This document shows positions 46,772 through 53,835 of a stretch of DNA of 64,000 bases, one piece after another. Origin of the DNA: Monoplex corrugatus (taxonomy: Eukaryota; Mollusca; Gastropoda; Littorinimorpha; Ranellidae); contig JAPXFY010000026.1 in assembly GCA_030674185.1 (NCBI GenBank), positions 34,247,167 through 34,311,166 of the forward strand, in the 5' to 3' direction. The translations under genes were made by a program, and so were the position numbers. The notes under the pieces were generated by a model. That model had not been told where the DNA came from. It worked only from the letters and a program-made list of their open reading frames with translations, and did no database searches. The first letter of the stretch is position 1. Each line of letters starts with the position of its first letter.

Positions 46772-48043
46772 GCATTTCATTCACTGCTGTTCCATTTTCA
46801 AACTATTTTGCTAGTTCCCCTTATGCCTGAAGGCTTTGATCACTGAATCTCTTTGTTTCATCAACCATGTGCTTCATAATCAGGTCACTGAATATTTGAT
46901 CAAAAAATGAATGGGGGCGTGGTCTGTAATGCCATACAAGTTTAGCCTATGTGTTTTGCTGTCTGTGTATGGAGGAATAACTGAAAGGAAAACACACACA
47001 CATAAAATCTTCAAGCAGACATTCATCACGAAACAACAAAACCAACCTCTGTCAGATCAGCTAGTGGGCTATTTGCATAAGTACCGCGCTACGAAGGCCA
47101 CGGGAACACACTGTGTCACTCACCACACCCACCCCTCTCTTCCTTTCACCTTCTCTGTCGGACACATTTTCATCAATTCCATCCCTTCTGACGGGCTAAA
47201 ACCACTTTCTTCATACTGTCCTGCATCTTCAGAGTCAGACCCCTCGGTAAGAATGACTTTTTTGCCCGACATAAAGTGCAAACACGTCTTGTTCGACCGC
47301 TGTGAGCGCAACTCGTTTGCAGCTGAGACGCCATTGCTCTCTCGTGGTAAACAGGAAAGGGGTCAGCACAAAGATAGCTCTGTGGCTGACCGGTCATAGG
47401 TCACTCGCCGCGTGCAGTGGTCAAATATTACTCTGTGGTAATGAGGCTTTAGCATGACCCACTTCAATTTCCACTACACAGCACTCTGTCACCAGTGGAA
47501 ATTTTTGAATATCAGATCCGCATATCCGGACCTTAGTAAGGAAGCACTTCGCCAAGCCTGTCCTTATATCAGGATGTTAGAGCTGAGTGAGTTAATGTAT
47601 ACTGAAGTGTGAGATGCCATTGGCAAAAGGTGCAGAAGAAATATGTTGAGACATAAAAAACATGCACCCTGCGGATTCACCATTTCTGGAGAACAACTCA
47701 GATATCTACACGCCTGCGTACACAATGTTGCATGCTGTACACAGAGTGTCTGATTAATAAAAAATGTTATTGATTTGTTGACTCCTGTCTGTATTGTGCA
47801 GCGTTCCGTAGCCAGCAGCAAGGGAAGAAGGAACGAAAGAAAGGAAAGGAAGCAGTCAGCAATGTAGATGAACCAGAACACACTGTAGCAGAGGTGTCGG
47901 AGGATAAAACAGCTAGCGATGAAGACGATGTCACATACCAGGGTGAAGAGAAAGAAGATTATATCATCACTGTGAACGAGGACATAGGAGAAGATGATGA
48001 AGAGGACGATGTTGAAGAAATGGAGGCAGTGTCTTGTGAATGA
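30424..48043 (+). CDS. POLE3: DNA polymerase epsilon subunit 3 (CHRAC17/DPB4), whole gene
   Basis: Joined coding exons 30424-30489, 33237-33322, 41863-41981 and 47802-48043 give 513 nt, 170 aa (human 147 aa). The N-terminus [20 protein letters not shown] is almost identical to vertebrate POLE3. The H2B-like histone fold spans about residues 9-85 ([20 protein letters not shown], then [20 protein letters not shown]). A basic [12 protein letters not shown] stretch follows, then a long Asp/Glu-rich tail with repeated acidic runs. POLE3 pairs with POLE4 in the polymerase epsilon holoenzyme and with CHRAC15 in the CHRAC remodeller; the acidic tail is known to bind histones. The tail here is longer than in human. 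All introns are GT-AG; introns 2 to 4 carry most of the repeats in this half of the window. Confidence 0.97.
30490..33236. other. POLE3 intron 2
   Basis: Holds family A copy b (31700-32032). The remainder shows no gene or clear repeat. Confidence 0.6.
31700..32032 (+). repeat. Family A repeat, copy b (3' part)
   Basis: Contains CTAGGGAAGTGAGATATG, the stem-loop block CCCCTGTGCAG...ACGGAGTGGTCAACACCAGGGGC, GTGCGCGAATGCATTGATAT, CCTGTTGAAGTATTGTGTAT and the tail GCAGTCGGTTGGGCTTTAAA followed by an (ACAATA) run. Confidence 0.8.
33237..33322 (+). CDS. POLE3: POLE3 coding exon 2
   Basis: Encodes residues 23-50 and two bases of Cys51: [20 protein letters not shown] then VFVLYATS, the first long helix of the histone fold. 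Acceptor CTTTTCAG, donor GTAAAT. Confidence 0.96.
33523..34034 (+). mobile_element. hAT-like non-autonomous element, 512 bp
   Basis: Perfect 13-bp terminal inverted repeats CAGGGCTTAAAAC (33523-33535) and GTTTTAAGCCCTG (34022-34034), with a perfect 6-bp target duplication ATTAGT (33517-33522 and 34035-34040). The CAG start fits the hAT superfamily, although 8-bp duplications are more usual there. Inside are a CpG-rich promoter-like stretch with an AAAATGGCGGAG start context and a possible GGTGAGT donor, then the CCCCGGACCCCCCTAG cassette near the right end. It looks like an internal-deletion derivative of a gene-bearing element. It lies in POLE3 intron 3. Confidence 0.85.
34570..34915. repeat. 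Minisatellite, unit about 27 bp
   Basis: About thirteen copies of GAGGACTTAGCTTTGAAGGA CATAACT, with variants (TTTGCTGTGAAGG, TTAGCAATGAAGG) and small length changes. Because 27 is divisible by three an ORF runs across it on the minus strand (SPQLCPSQL repeated), but nothing suggests it is translated. Confidence 0.9.
35264..35425 (+). mobile_element. tRNA-headed SINE, 5' part
   Basis: The head reads GCATGGTAGTCAAATGGGTA (A box-like) and, 45 bp on, GGTTCAATCCTGCC (B box-like), the Pol III internal promoter of a tRNA-derived SINE. The body continues CTGTCTGGTGGGCAAAGGGT. Related heads are at 48800 and 49100. Confidence 0.65.
35467..35642 (+). mobile_element. Small MITE with imperfect TIRs
   Basis: CAGCGGTGCAAC (35467-35478) and GTTGCACCCTTG (35631-35642) pair at 10 of 12 positions. 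The interior has a CCGTTT/AAACGG inverted pair and a diverged copy of the GGCATG...CCCCTGGACCCC cassette. No matching target duplication was found, so the element is degenerate. It lies directly after the SINE head at 35264. Confidence 0.5.
36590..36940. repeat. Two copies of a GTGCATTACRTGG motif
   Basis: GTGCATTACATGG (36593-36605) and GCGTGCATTACGTGG (36923-36937), each followed by related CC(A)AATGG text. The core resembles the CGTACATTACG motif that recurs at 40001, 42597, 42765 and 44931. Confidence 0.45.
37436..37528 (-). pseudogene. Terminal exon of a transposon-type gene, copy 1
   Basis: Acceptor GATTTCCAG, then [30 protein letters not shown] and TAA. A candidate preceding exon ends CGKQTE at donor GTAAGG (38940), joining in phase 0. 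The short end domain resembles the one at 43092-43249. It is reminiscent of the small Tudor-like tails of some transposon proteins, but I cannot name the family. Confidence 0.4.
37538..37564. repeat. (AC)n microsatellite
   Basis: Short CA tract beside the transposon-type exon. Confidence 0.9.
39827..41725. mobile_element. 1.9-kb TIR element in an AT microsatellite
   Basis: TGGCTCATTCTCAGAAA (39827-39843) has an exact inverted copy at 41709-41725, and the match extends loosely inward. Both flanks are TATATA, so the target was a TA repeat. No ORF of substance lies within. The 7-mer CGGACAC occurs four times (near 40019, 40976, 41153 and 41331), twice followed by CAAACA. It ends 137 bp upstream of POLE3 exon 3. 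Superfamily not assigned. Confidence 0.75.
41863..41981 (+). CDS. POLE3: POLE3 coding exon 3
   Basis: Completes Cys51 and encodes [20 protein letters not shown] then [19 protein letters not shown], ending in phase 1. It holds the second half of the histone fold. The acceptor (GTGTTGTGTGTAG) has a GT-rich rather than C/T-rich tract. Donor GTAGGC. Confidence 0.95.
42191..42383. repeat. 63-bp minisatellite, three copies
   Basis: Unit CGTTTACTTTGTACGTATAC TATTACTGTTATTGGGGTTG TCATCATCACTTTTCCACTA, repeated at exactly 63 bp (42195, 42258, 42321). The period keeps reading frames open, explaining the ORFs seen here. Confidence 0.9.
42591..42780. mobile_element. 190-bp MITE with CGTACATTACG ends
   Basis: TGTCGCGTACATTACGGTGT at the left pairs with the inverted ACAACGTAATGTAAGCGACA at the right; 22 of 25 terminal positions match. 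Between them is AT-rich noncoding sequence. A third copy of the motif, CCCGTACATTACGGGCGTGA, is at 44930. Confidence 0.65.
42756..44952 (-). mobile_element. Possible larger element sharing the same ends
   Basis: The motif at 42756-42780 and the one at 44928-44952 face each other as inverted repeats about 2.2 kb apart. Inside, on the minus strand, are a transposon-type terminal exon (43092-43249), an AATAAA after it (43018-43013) and a CpG-rich 5' zone with an ATG and donor (ATGGCC near 44705, GTGAGT near 44665). This fits one gene-bearing element, but the ends are inferred. Confidence 0.4.
43092..43249 (-). pseudogene. Terminal exon of a transposon-type gene, copy 2
   Basis: Acceptor TATGTTTCAG, then [23 protein letters not shown], a frame break, and [20 protein letters not shown] to a TGA at 43094. 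The pattern (VxFxxxxxGxFxxPxxxDIA) matches copy 1 at 37436. Broken, so a relic. Confidence 0.5.
45395..46340. repeat. 386-bp tandem repeat, two and a half copies
   Basis: The anchor CGATTTG occurs at 45423, 45809 and 46195, exactly 386 bp apart each time. Shared phrases include TTTGTATAGGTTTTTAAAAAA, ACACATGATTATYRT, TTTCAAAGYTGTAAYTTT, TTTTCACATAAATCACATTG and CAGTAGAGAGTRAA. The third copy is cut by the CA microsatellite. The ORF at 45292-45576 lies over the first copy and is not supported as a gene. Confidence 0.88.
46360..46770. repeat. Compound (AC)n microsatellite
   Basis: Four long CA tracts (46423-46455, 46540-46592, 46612-46690, 46730-46768) separated by related CA-rich sequence. 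All ORFs of TH or CV repeats here are artefacts. Confidence 0.97.
46780..47801. other. POLE3 intron 4, 3' end
   Basis: No gene recognised. A moderately CpG-containing stretch at 47050-47420 gives ORFs on both strands without family resemblance. A 10-bp perfect stem AATTTCCACT/AGTGGAAATT (47466-47475 with 47494-47503) lies 300 bp before the last exon. Confidence 0.4.
47802..48043 (+). CDS. POLE3: POLE3 coding exon 4 (acidic tail, stop)
   Basis: Acceptor ATTGTGCAG at 47793-47801. Encodes the C-terminal 80 residues: [17 protein letters not shown], then [20 protein letters not shown] and acidic runs such as [18 protein letters not shown], ending VSCE and TGA at 48041. Codon use and composition are unlike the repeats around it. 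This tail is the least conserved part of the family; its identity rests on the reading frame joining exon 3 and on its acidic, KKK-preceded character. Confidence 0.92.
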
Positions 48044-48370
48044 GTGAGGATGTGTCAAAGTGTATAAATGGCAGAGAGAAAGAGGACTGCAAGATGCTGA
48101 GTGAATGGGGGGGGGGGGGGGGGGTGTACATCAAGACTTTTTAACGCACTTTCATCCTTTCAGTCTTCTAATCCATACCTAGTGTGACTGGTGAGATGCA
48201 GCATCAGACATGTGCTCCATCCCTTTATCTTATCAGTTATTTTTATTACAAAATTCTGAATGTTTGTAAGTTTAGGTAAGATGTTTTGGTTGTTTGGCTT
48301 CTTGGAATTTGCAAAAACAGCGTTGGCTTCCAATCACAGAATGAATTAAATATGAAGTTGCCACTTCTGC
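48044..48370 (+). other. POLE3: POLE3 3' UTR (probable)
   Basis: Includes a run of 18 or so G at 48108-48125. The nearest poly(A)-like signal is ATTAAA at 48345-48350; no clean AATAAA is seen before it, so the transcript end is uncertain. Confidence 0.35.
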
Positions 48371-48479
48371 TTTCAGTTACTACATTTGAATACCATGCTA
48401 ACTTTTTGTCAGAGTTCCTCCTGCCCTATAACCTTCCAAAGCTCTCAGCTCTGAAGGTGATTCTCTCTTGACAGAGCCT

Positions 48480-48577
48480 CAATTCTAACCACTTGCAGAA
48501 AGAAATCTGTCACTGTATTCGGCCCAGCAGCATGGAACCTCCTCCCAGTGTGTTTAGGACAAAATCAAATGTCTGCT
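48480..48577 (+). pseudogene. LINE RT C-terminal scrap
   Basis: Reads VFGPAAWNLLPVCLGQNQMS, the conserved FGPxxWNxLP segment near the end of L2/CR1-type RTs. It runs straight into the MITE at 48578. Confidence 0.55.
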
Positions 48578-48777
48578 TTAACCTTCTGACTCACGCACCC
48601 TATCTACCAGCTGCAAAAACTTAACCCTTTGACTCCCTCATCCTGTCCACCAGCTTCCTGCAGGAAGTTGGTGAATAGGATGACCGATGAGGGAGCCCAA
48701 AGGTTAAGTTTTTACTTTGCTAGCATGGTTGACGATGCAGGATGTTGGTGGACAGAGTGAGGGAGTCGAAGGGTTAA
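48578..48777. mobile_element. Nested TTAA MITE, copy 1
   Basis: The outer element runs TTAACCTTCTGACTC to GAGTCGAAGGGTTAA; the inner one (48621-48707) runs TTAACCCTTTGACTCCCTCA to an inverted AGCCCAAAGGTTAA. Each is bounded by TTAA and close to palindromic. The same nesting, with matching flanks (CTGCAAAAAC before, TTTGCTAGCATGG after), occurs at 59062-59253. Confidence 0.85.
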
Positions 48778-48799
48778 AAGAACACCTCACAACGCACTG

Positions 48800-48970
48800 G
48801 CATGGAGTGGTAATGAGGACTTACAGATGGAAGGTCTTGGGTTCTGTCTGCCTAGATACCTCTTCCTGGTAAGTAAAGGGAGGAGATTTTCCTGATTTCA
48901 TAGGTCAGTATGTGTACAGACATGTCCGTGTCTAACTCAACCTTCTTGTGTACATGCTTGCAAAATATCA
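48800..48970 (+). mobile_element. tRNA-headed SINE, diverged
   Basis: Head GGCATGGAGTGGTAATGAGG with B box-like GGGTTCTGTCTGCC, then CTTCCTGGTAAGTAAAGGG. Same general type as 35264 and 49100. Confidence 0.45.
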
Positions 48971-49098
48971 AGTATTCTTGTTAAAAGTTCTGTGATTAGT
49001 GCTTATAACTTTCAAAGTCCATATTGCAACTGATATGTATGTGTGTCTGTATGTTTGAAAGACTTGTCTTTATCAAATGATTTGAGTACAGTTTTGTT

Positions 49099-49320
49099 CA
49101 ATAGGCACATGGTCAAGTAAATGAGATGCTAGACTCCCAATCGGAAAGTCTAGGTTTGACCCTGCCTAGGTCCATTTCCCTGGTGTGTACCAACCTGCTA
49201 GTGCCCAAACCCACTTCATGTGTGTGTGTGTGTGTGTGTGTGTGTTTGTGTGTATACAGCACATCAAATAGGTACATTACAGATCTCATTAAGTCACGTC
49301 AGTGGCTTATGGCAATATAA
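49099..49320 (+). mobile_element. tRNA-headed SINE
   Basis: Head CACATGGTCAAGTAAATGAG (A box-like) and AGGTTTGACCCTGCC (B box-like), then a body with TCCATTTCCCTGGTGTG, a (GT)n tract at 49219-49246, and TACATTACAGATCTCATTAA GTCACGTCAGTGGCTTATGG. The layout of tRNA head, body and simple repeat is typical of molluscan SINEs. Confidence 0.6.
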
Positions 49321-49914
49321 AAATAGCATTGCACATCCTCTGAAGACAGAGCATAAATATTGTGCATCAGCATACTGCCTACACTGTGTGTGCAAAACAA
49401 CATTTATACTCCAGGGCTTCCTGATTTTCCCATTTTTCTCGGAAATCCAAGAAAGTCCACAGGCTGCTTTCGAGAAAAAAATGTGCTGTCCCGAGAGAAA
49501 AAAAATCGACTGATATTTTTTTCTTCTGCGAAACAGTAGGCTGTTTATCTATCGATCTCTTGTAGAGAACAATGAAACTTCAGGAAGGGACATAAAAGAA
49601 CACTACAATCTGTCTGTAAACCTTCCAAATCATTGTCATCACACTGTCGAAACGCTCAATTTGAGGGCTCACAGAGATGAGTACAACAGTTTTATCAACT
49701 GTTGATTAAAAATAACAGTTCCTTTGTTGTCTCCCATGATTGATCAAACGCAGATCATTAACTTTTATAATCAGTTATTAAGTCCACGACATCCAGTTAG
49801 GTTCAAAACTGACCAAAATTAGTTGTTTTTCCCTGAGACATAACAAAAACCAAAGGCCACTGGAGGTTTGTACCTCTTTGTAACACTACAGTTTTTAAGT
49901 CACCACTTAATACA

Positions 49915-50465
49915 ATCCCCCGTGGTGATACCAGGGGCTCTTTCAGTATAAATAGTATCCCCACCTTCTGGAAATTCTGTGCTAGAAATTTCCTCTTTTC
50001 TGTCGCTCTCTTTGTTTCTGCCTTGCTCCTTTGCTTTCTGCCATTTTTTCCTATAATTTTCTGCCTTGCTGGTCCATTCACCTGTATGTATTCAATAAAG
50101 TCTTATGTACTTTGTCTTAGGAATGACAATTGGATACATTTATTAAGTACATTTTTAGCTTTGTGGGGGTGAGATATGTGGAAGCAATTTTAGTAATTTA
50201 TGTCTGTTTTTATGTATGTTTTGATGTCCTTAGGTATGCTTATATTTGTATTCAGGTGTGTTTTTTAAATCTCCTGTGCGATAAATTGGACGGAGTGGTC
50301 AATTCAGGGGGCATGTCTTTAGAATATGTGCGCGAATGCATTGATATTGTACCTAATTTTCTTTTCTTTTTTTTTTTCCCTGTTGAAGTTTATTATGTTT
50401 TGAAGCGGTTATAGCCCTGATATGGCTCTATGCCGTCAGCTGGGCTTCAAACAACAATAACAATA
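49915..50465 (+). repeat. Family A repeat, copy c (full length)
   Basis: Starts near CCCCCGTGGTGATACCAGGG, includes CTAGAAATTTCCTCTTTTCT and an AATAAA signal at 50094-50099, then the ACGGAGTGGTCA stem-loop and GCGCGAATGCATTGATAT, and ends GGGCTTCAAACAACAATAAC. Confidence 0.85.
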
Positions 50466-50721
50466 ACCTAATATAAATAGACTTATGACTAAATGGAAGT
50501 TTGTGGCATGTTTGTCAAAAAGAGTTTTGCTGTGTAATTTATGTTGGTGCATGTGAGATCAGAAGATGAGAAAGAATGGGTTTGGGGTAAGATATGAGTG
50601 AGAATACATGCAAATATTAATTATTTAGATAGTTTTCTTCACATTTATTTTGTCAATGTTCATTCATTGTTTCATCATTCACGTTATTCAGTTTAACCAT
50701 GTCAGCTATGACCCAAGGTTA

Positions 50722-51212
50722 GTGCAACCCCCCGTGGGGATGCCGGGGGCTTTTTCAGTATAAACAGTATCTCCACCTTCTGGAAATTCTGTGTTAAAAA
50801 TTTCCTCTTTTCTGTCACTCTCTTTGTTTCTTTTTTCCTCCTTTGCTTTTTGTTATTTCTTCCTAGATCCAATCATTTTCTGCCTTGCTGGTCCATTCAC
50901 CTGTATGTGTTCAATAAAGTTTTATGGGATTGATAATTGGGTATGCGTATTAAGTGTATTTTTGGCTCTAGGGAGGTGAGATATTTATATTCAGGTGTCG
51001 TTTTTAAATCCCCTGTGCGATTAATTGGACGGAGTGATCACCACCAGGGGCATGTCCTTAGACTATGTGCATGAATGCATTGATATGTATACTTAATTTT
51101 TTCTTTTTTTTTTTTCCTGTTGAAGTGTTTTGTTTGCTTTGAAGTGGTTATAACGCTGATATGGCCCTGCGCTGTTGGCTGGGCTTCAAACAACAATAAC
51201 AATAACAAGGTT
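50722..51212 (+). repeat. Family A repeat, copy d (full length)
   Basis: Same order of blocks as copy c, with AATAAA at 50913-50918 and the end GGGCTTCAAACAACAATAAC. It follows copy c head to tail, 260 bp on. Confidence 0.85.
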
Positions 51213-51329
51213 AGCGAACAGACCATCACTGGAAGATTCAGATCCTATCAGTCCTGTCATAATCATTGTGGGATATTTTGGCTGAAACCAATTTCTACCC
51301 AGAGTCAAATGCAGTAAGAGCTCATTGGG

Positions 51330-51545
51330 AAAACTGGGACCATACAGTCATGTCTCATCCACTTCACAGATGTGTCATTGAGGGTGTTGTTATAATCTCC
51401 TGACCCTCACCACAGGTTTCTGTATCTCTCTGGCCTGGATGTGATATTATGGATAATATAGAGTACAACTCTGTCATGCTGTCTCAATCCAAGACTGAAC
51501 TCCATAGCGTAATGATTATCATCCAAATCATCGTGATCACCGTAG
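51330..51545 (+). repeat. Dispersed repeat, family B copy 1
   Basis: Shares with 55925-56165 the series GTCTCATCCACTT, GTGTTG, ATCTCTCTGGCCTGG/ATCTCTCAGGCCTGG, GTCTCAATCC and GATTATCATCC-type phrases in the same order. Followed by a 28-base T run at 51601-51628. Confidence 0.65.
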
Positions 51546-51599
51546 CAAACAAAAACAAAAGAAAAAAAGAAGAAAGAATAAAAGGGCCCACTGGAGCTG

Positions 51600-51629
51600 G
51601 TTTTTTTTTTTTTTTTTTTTTTTTTTTTG
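51600..51629. repeat. poly(T) tract
   Basis: About 28 T in a row, perhaps the poly(A) tail of a minus-strand retroposed piece, though no source sequence was recognised. Confidence 0.9.
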
Positions 51630-51879
51630 TCGTGAAATCTACAGCAAAACTGGATGTTCTGCTCATGTCTGTTCACGGAATAAATGGGGAATTGGGCTGA
51701 TAGTCAAGATGGAAATTCCTGGTTATCGGAAATATGGTCTCAAGAGGGTTAAGTTATTCGTATAAAAAGTAAGTGGATGCTGAAGATTTTGTGCCACAGT
51801 TTCTTTTTCTTGTCAAGTTTCTATTTATTCATTTTGAACAAAATACAAAGTCAGACAATACATGTATTTCATATATATA

Positions 51880-51910
<31 letters not shown>

Positions 51911-52125
51911 GAATGTATAAAGACACACAGATAGGGTATAGAAGAAATGCATGTGTATGTCAGACAAGCAAGGAGTCATACCAAGCATCATCTGAAACTA
52001 GGGATGGATGAACATGGCAGCCGTTTTTCTCAAAAGGTGTGGAAGTTCCACCTCAGGATTGCATTATATTCTATCTGGTATTTTGTGGCAGAATATCTGA
52101 ATAAGAAGTGGGGTTGGCAGACTGT

Positions 52126-52535
52126 TTGCTTGGGTGTGGATGTGGGGTTGTTTGTATAATTCAGACCTGCCAACCCATACGATTTTGGCGTATTTAGTAC
52201 GCCAGTTTACTCAAAATACGACCAATACGCCGACTTAATAAAAAATACGACGAAAAAAAAATTAAAGATAAAAAAATCAAGTACCATTAGAAAGTGAATT
52301 TTTGGGCTCAGAATGCTCTAGATTGCACAGATTTGCACCAATTCTTTAAAAATTTTCCGGGGGGGCATGCCCCCGGACCCCCCTAGTTAGCTTGCGCCTT
52401 CGGCGCTGCGCACTCAGAATACACCAATATTTTAAAAAATACTCCATTTTTCCTGGACAAATACTCCAACTTAAAAGTCAGGGTTGGCAGGTCTGATAAT
52501 TGCTTGAGTGTGGATGTGGGGTTTGTTTGTATAAT
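52126..52535. repeat. 35-bp direct duplication flanking a MITE
   Basis: GCTTGGGTGTGGATGTGGGG and TTGTTTGTATAATT before the element recur, slightly changed, as GCTTGAGTGTGGATGTGGGG and TTTGTTTGTATAATT after it. The original locus was therefore a two-copy tandem repeat. Confidence 0.8.
52162..52495. mobile_element. hAT-like MITE, 334 bp
   Basis: Perfect 15-bp TIRs CAGACCTGCCAACCC (52162-52176) and GGGTTGGCAGGTCTG (52481-52495), with a perfect 6-bp target duplication ATAATT (52156-52161 and 52496-52501). It contains the cassette GGGGGCATGCCCCCGGACCC near 52361. Noncoding. TIR style, duplication length and cassette link it to the 33523-34034 element despite different end sequences. Confidence 0.88.
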
Positions 52536-52663
52536 TGTGTAACAAGAGTTAAATAAAATTTGTGTTCATGTTCTCATCAGTGTCTCTTACTTGTTTTCAT
52601 TTATGAATGTGTGTGTGTGTGTCCTTTCAGTTTTGTATGTTGACACTAATAATGACACATCAC

Positions 52664-53205
52664 CTTCTGTGAGGATGCTGGGGCTCTTTCAACATAATTT
52701 CCCCGCCCTCTGGAAATTCTGTGCTAGAAATTTCCTCTTTCTCTGTCACTCTCTTTGTTTCAGTATTGTTGTTTTGCTTCTGTCATTTCTTCTTATCATT
52801 TGCTGCCTTGCTGGTCCATTCACCTGTATATGTCTTAATACTTTCTCTTAGGATTGATAATTGGGTACATGTGCTAAGTGTATTTTAGGCTCTAAGGAAA
52901 TGTGACATGCACAAGCAATTATAGATTGTTTAGGCCCATTTTTGTGTATCAGTGTCCTTAGTCATGTTTGCATTTGTATTCAGATGTGTTTTTTTTAATC
53001 CCCTAGTGATAAATTGGACAGAGTGGTCAATGCCAAGGGCATGTCCTTGGGTTATGTGCACAAATGCATCAATGTGTATGCTTTTTTTTTCCAAATTTAA
53101 AAAAACATTTTTTTTGTGAGATATGGTGTACTTTTTTAAATGGTTACAGATCTGATATGGCTCTGCGCTTGTCGGCTTGGCTTTAAGCAGCAGTAACAAA
53201 TAATT
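52664..53205 (+). repeat. Family A repeat, copy e
   Basis: Contains CTAGAAATTTCCTCTTT, CTGCCTTGCTGGTCCATTCA, GATAAATTGGACAGAGTGGT and the tail GTCGGCTTGGCTTTAAGCAG. The internal AATAAA is lost. Confidence 0.8.
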
Positions 53206-53274
53206 GGGTACAATTCAGTTAAAACAGTATTATTGATTTTGGCACTGGCAGGGTACAGAAGTTTCGGGGTAAAT

Positions 53275-53735
53275 GAACATGCTCATTATTCATGTGTCCT
53301 TCACTTTGGTATCTTTCCTTCCAAACTTGCATACATATCTTTCTAATAGGGTTGATAACAGAGTCTATATATAAACTGCATTTTTAGCTGAAAGGAAATG
53401 TGAATAGTTAAAAATGGCAGTTTTAGATACTATAGGCTAGTTTTTGTGTATGTTTTCTGTATTTAGTCATTTTCACGCATTTGTGTGCGTTCAGTCATTT
53501 TTCTGCATTTATAGTCAACTTAAATTTTATTTTCCGTATTCATATTTTTGTGTATTTAATCATTTCTATGCATTTGTATTCAACTTCATTTTTTTTTTTC
53601 ATCCTCTTGGTGATAAATTGGGCAGAACGGTCAATGCTAGGGACATACCGTAGATTGTTTGCATGAACTCTTCATGTGTATTTAATTTTCTTTCCCTAGT
53701 TATCTTTTTTTCCAGGGTTATTGATATGTTTAACC
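53275..53735 (+). repeat. Family A repeat, copy f (diverged)
   Basis: Keeps CTGCATTTTTAGCTGAAAGG, TTGGTGATAAATTGGGCAGA and CGGTCAATGCTAGGGACAT, with an inner expansion of CATTTGTGTGCGTTCAGTCA-like units. Its 3' end is lost at the MITE that starts at 53731. Confidence 0.55.
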
Positions 53736-53830
53736 CTTTGACTCCTGCACCCGCCAGGTGCAAACACTTAAAACTTTGACTCCCTCACACCTATCCACCA
53801 GCTTCCTGCAGGAAGTTTTGTAAATGCAAT
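53731..53830. mobile_element. Nested TTAA MITE, truncated copy
   Basis: TTAACCCTTTGACTCCTGCA, then inner TTAAAACTTTGACTCCCTCA and CTATCCACCAGCTTCCTGCA, the left halves of both the outer and inner elements seen at 48578 and 59062. The right halves are missing. Confidence 0.7.
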
Positions 53831-53835
53831 CATCG

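Noticed and set aside
46339..46846. Long ORFs of Thr-His or Cys-Val repeats on both strands
   Set aside because: They are pure readings of CA/GT microsatellites, open in several frames at once, with no flanking gene structure.
46911..47399. 162-codon plus-strand ORF with overlapping minus-strand ORFs
   Set aside because: Neither strand shows a family pattern; composition suggests old inserted sequence but not a gene I can support.
49403..49520. Possible left end of another CAGGG MITE (CAGGGCTTCC)
   Set aside because: No inverted partner or target duplication was found within 1 kb.
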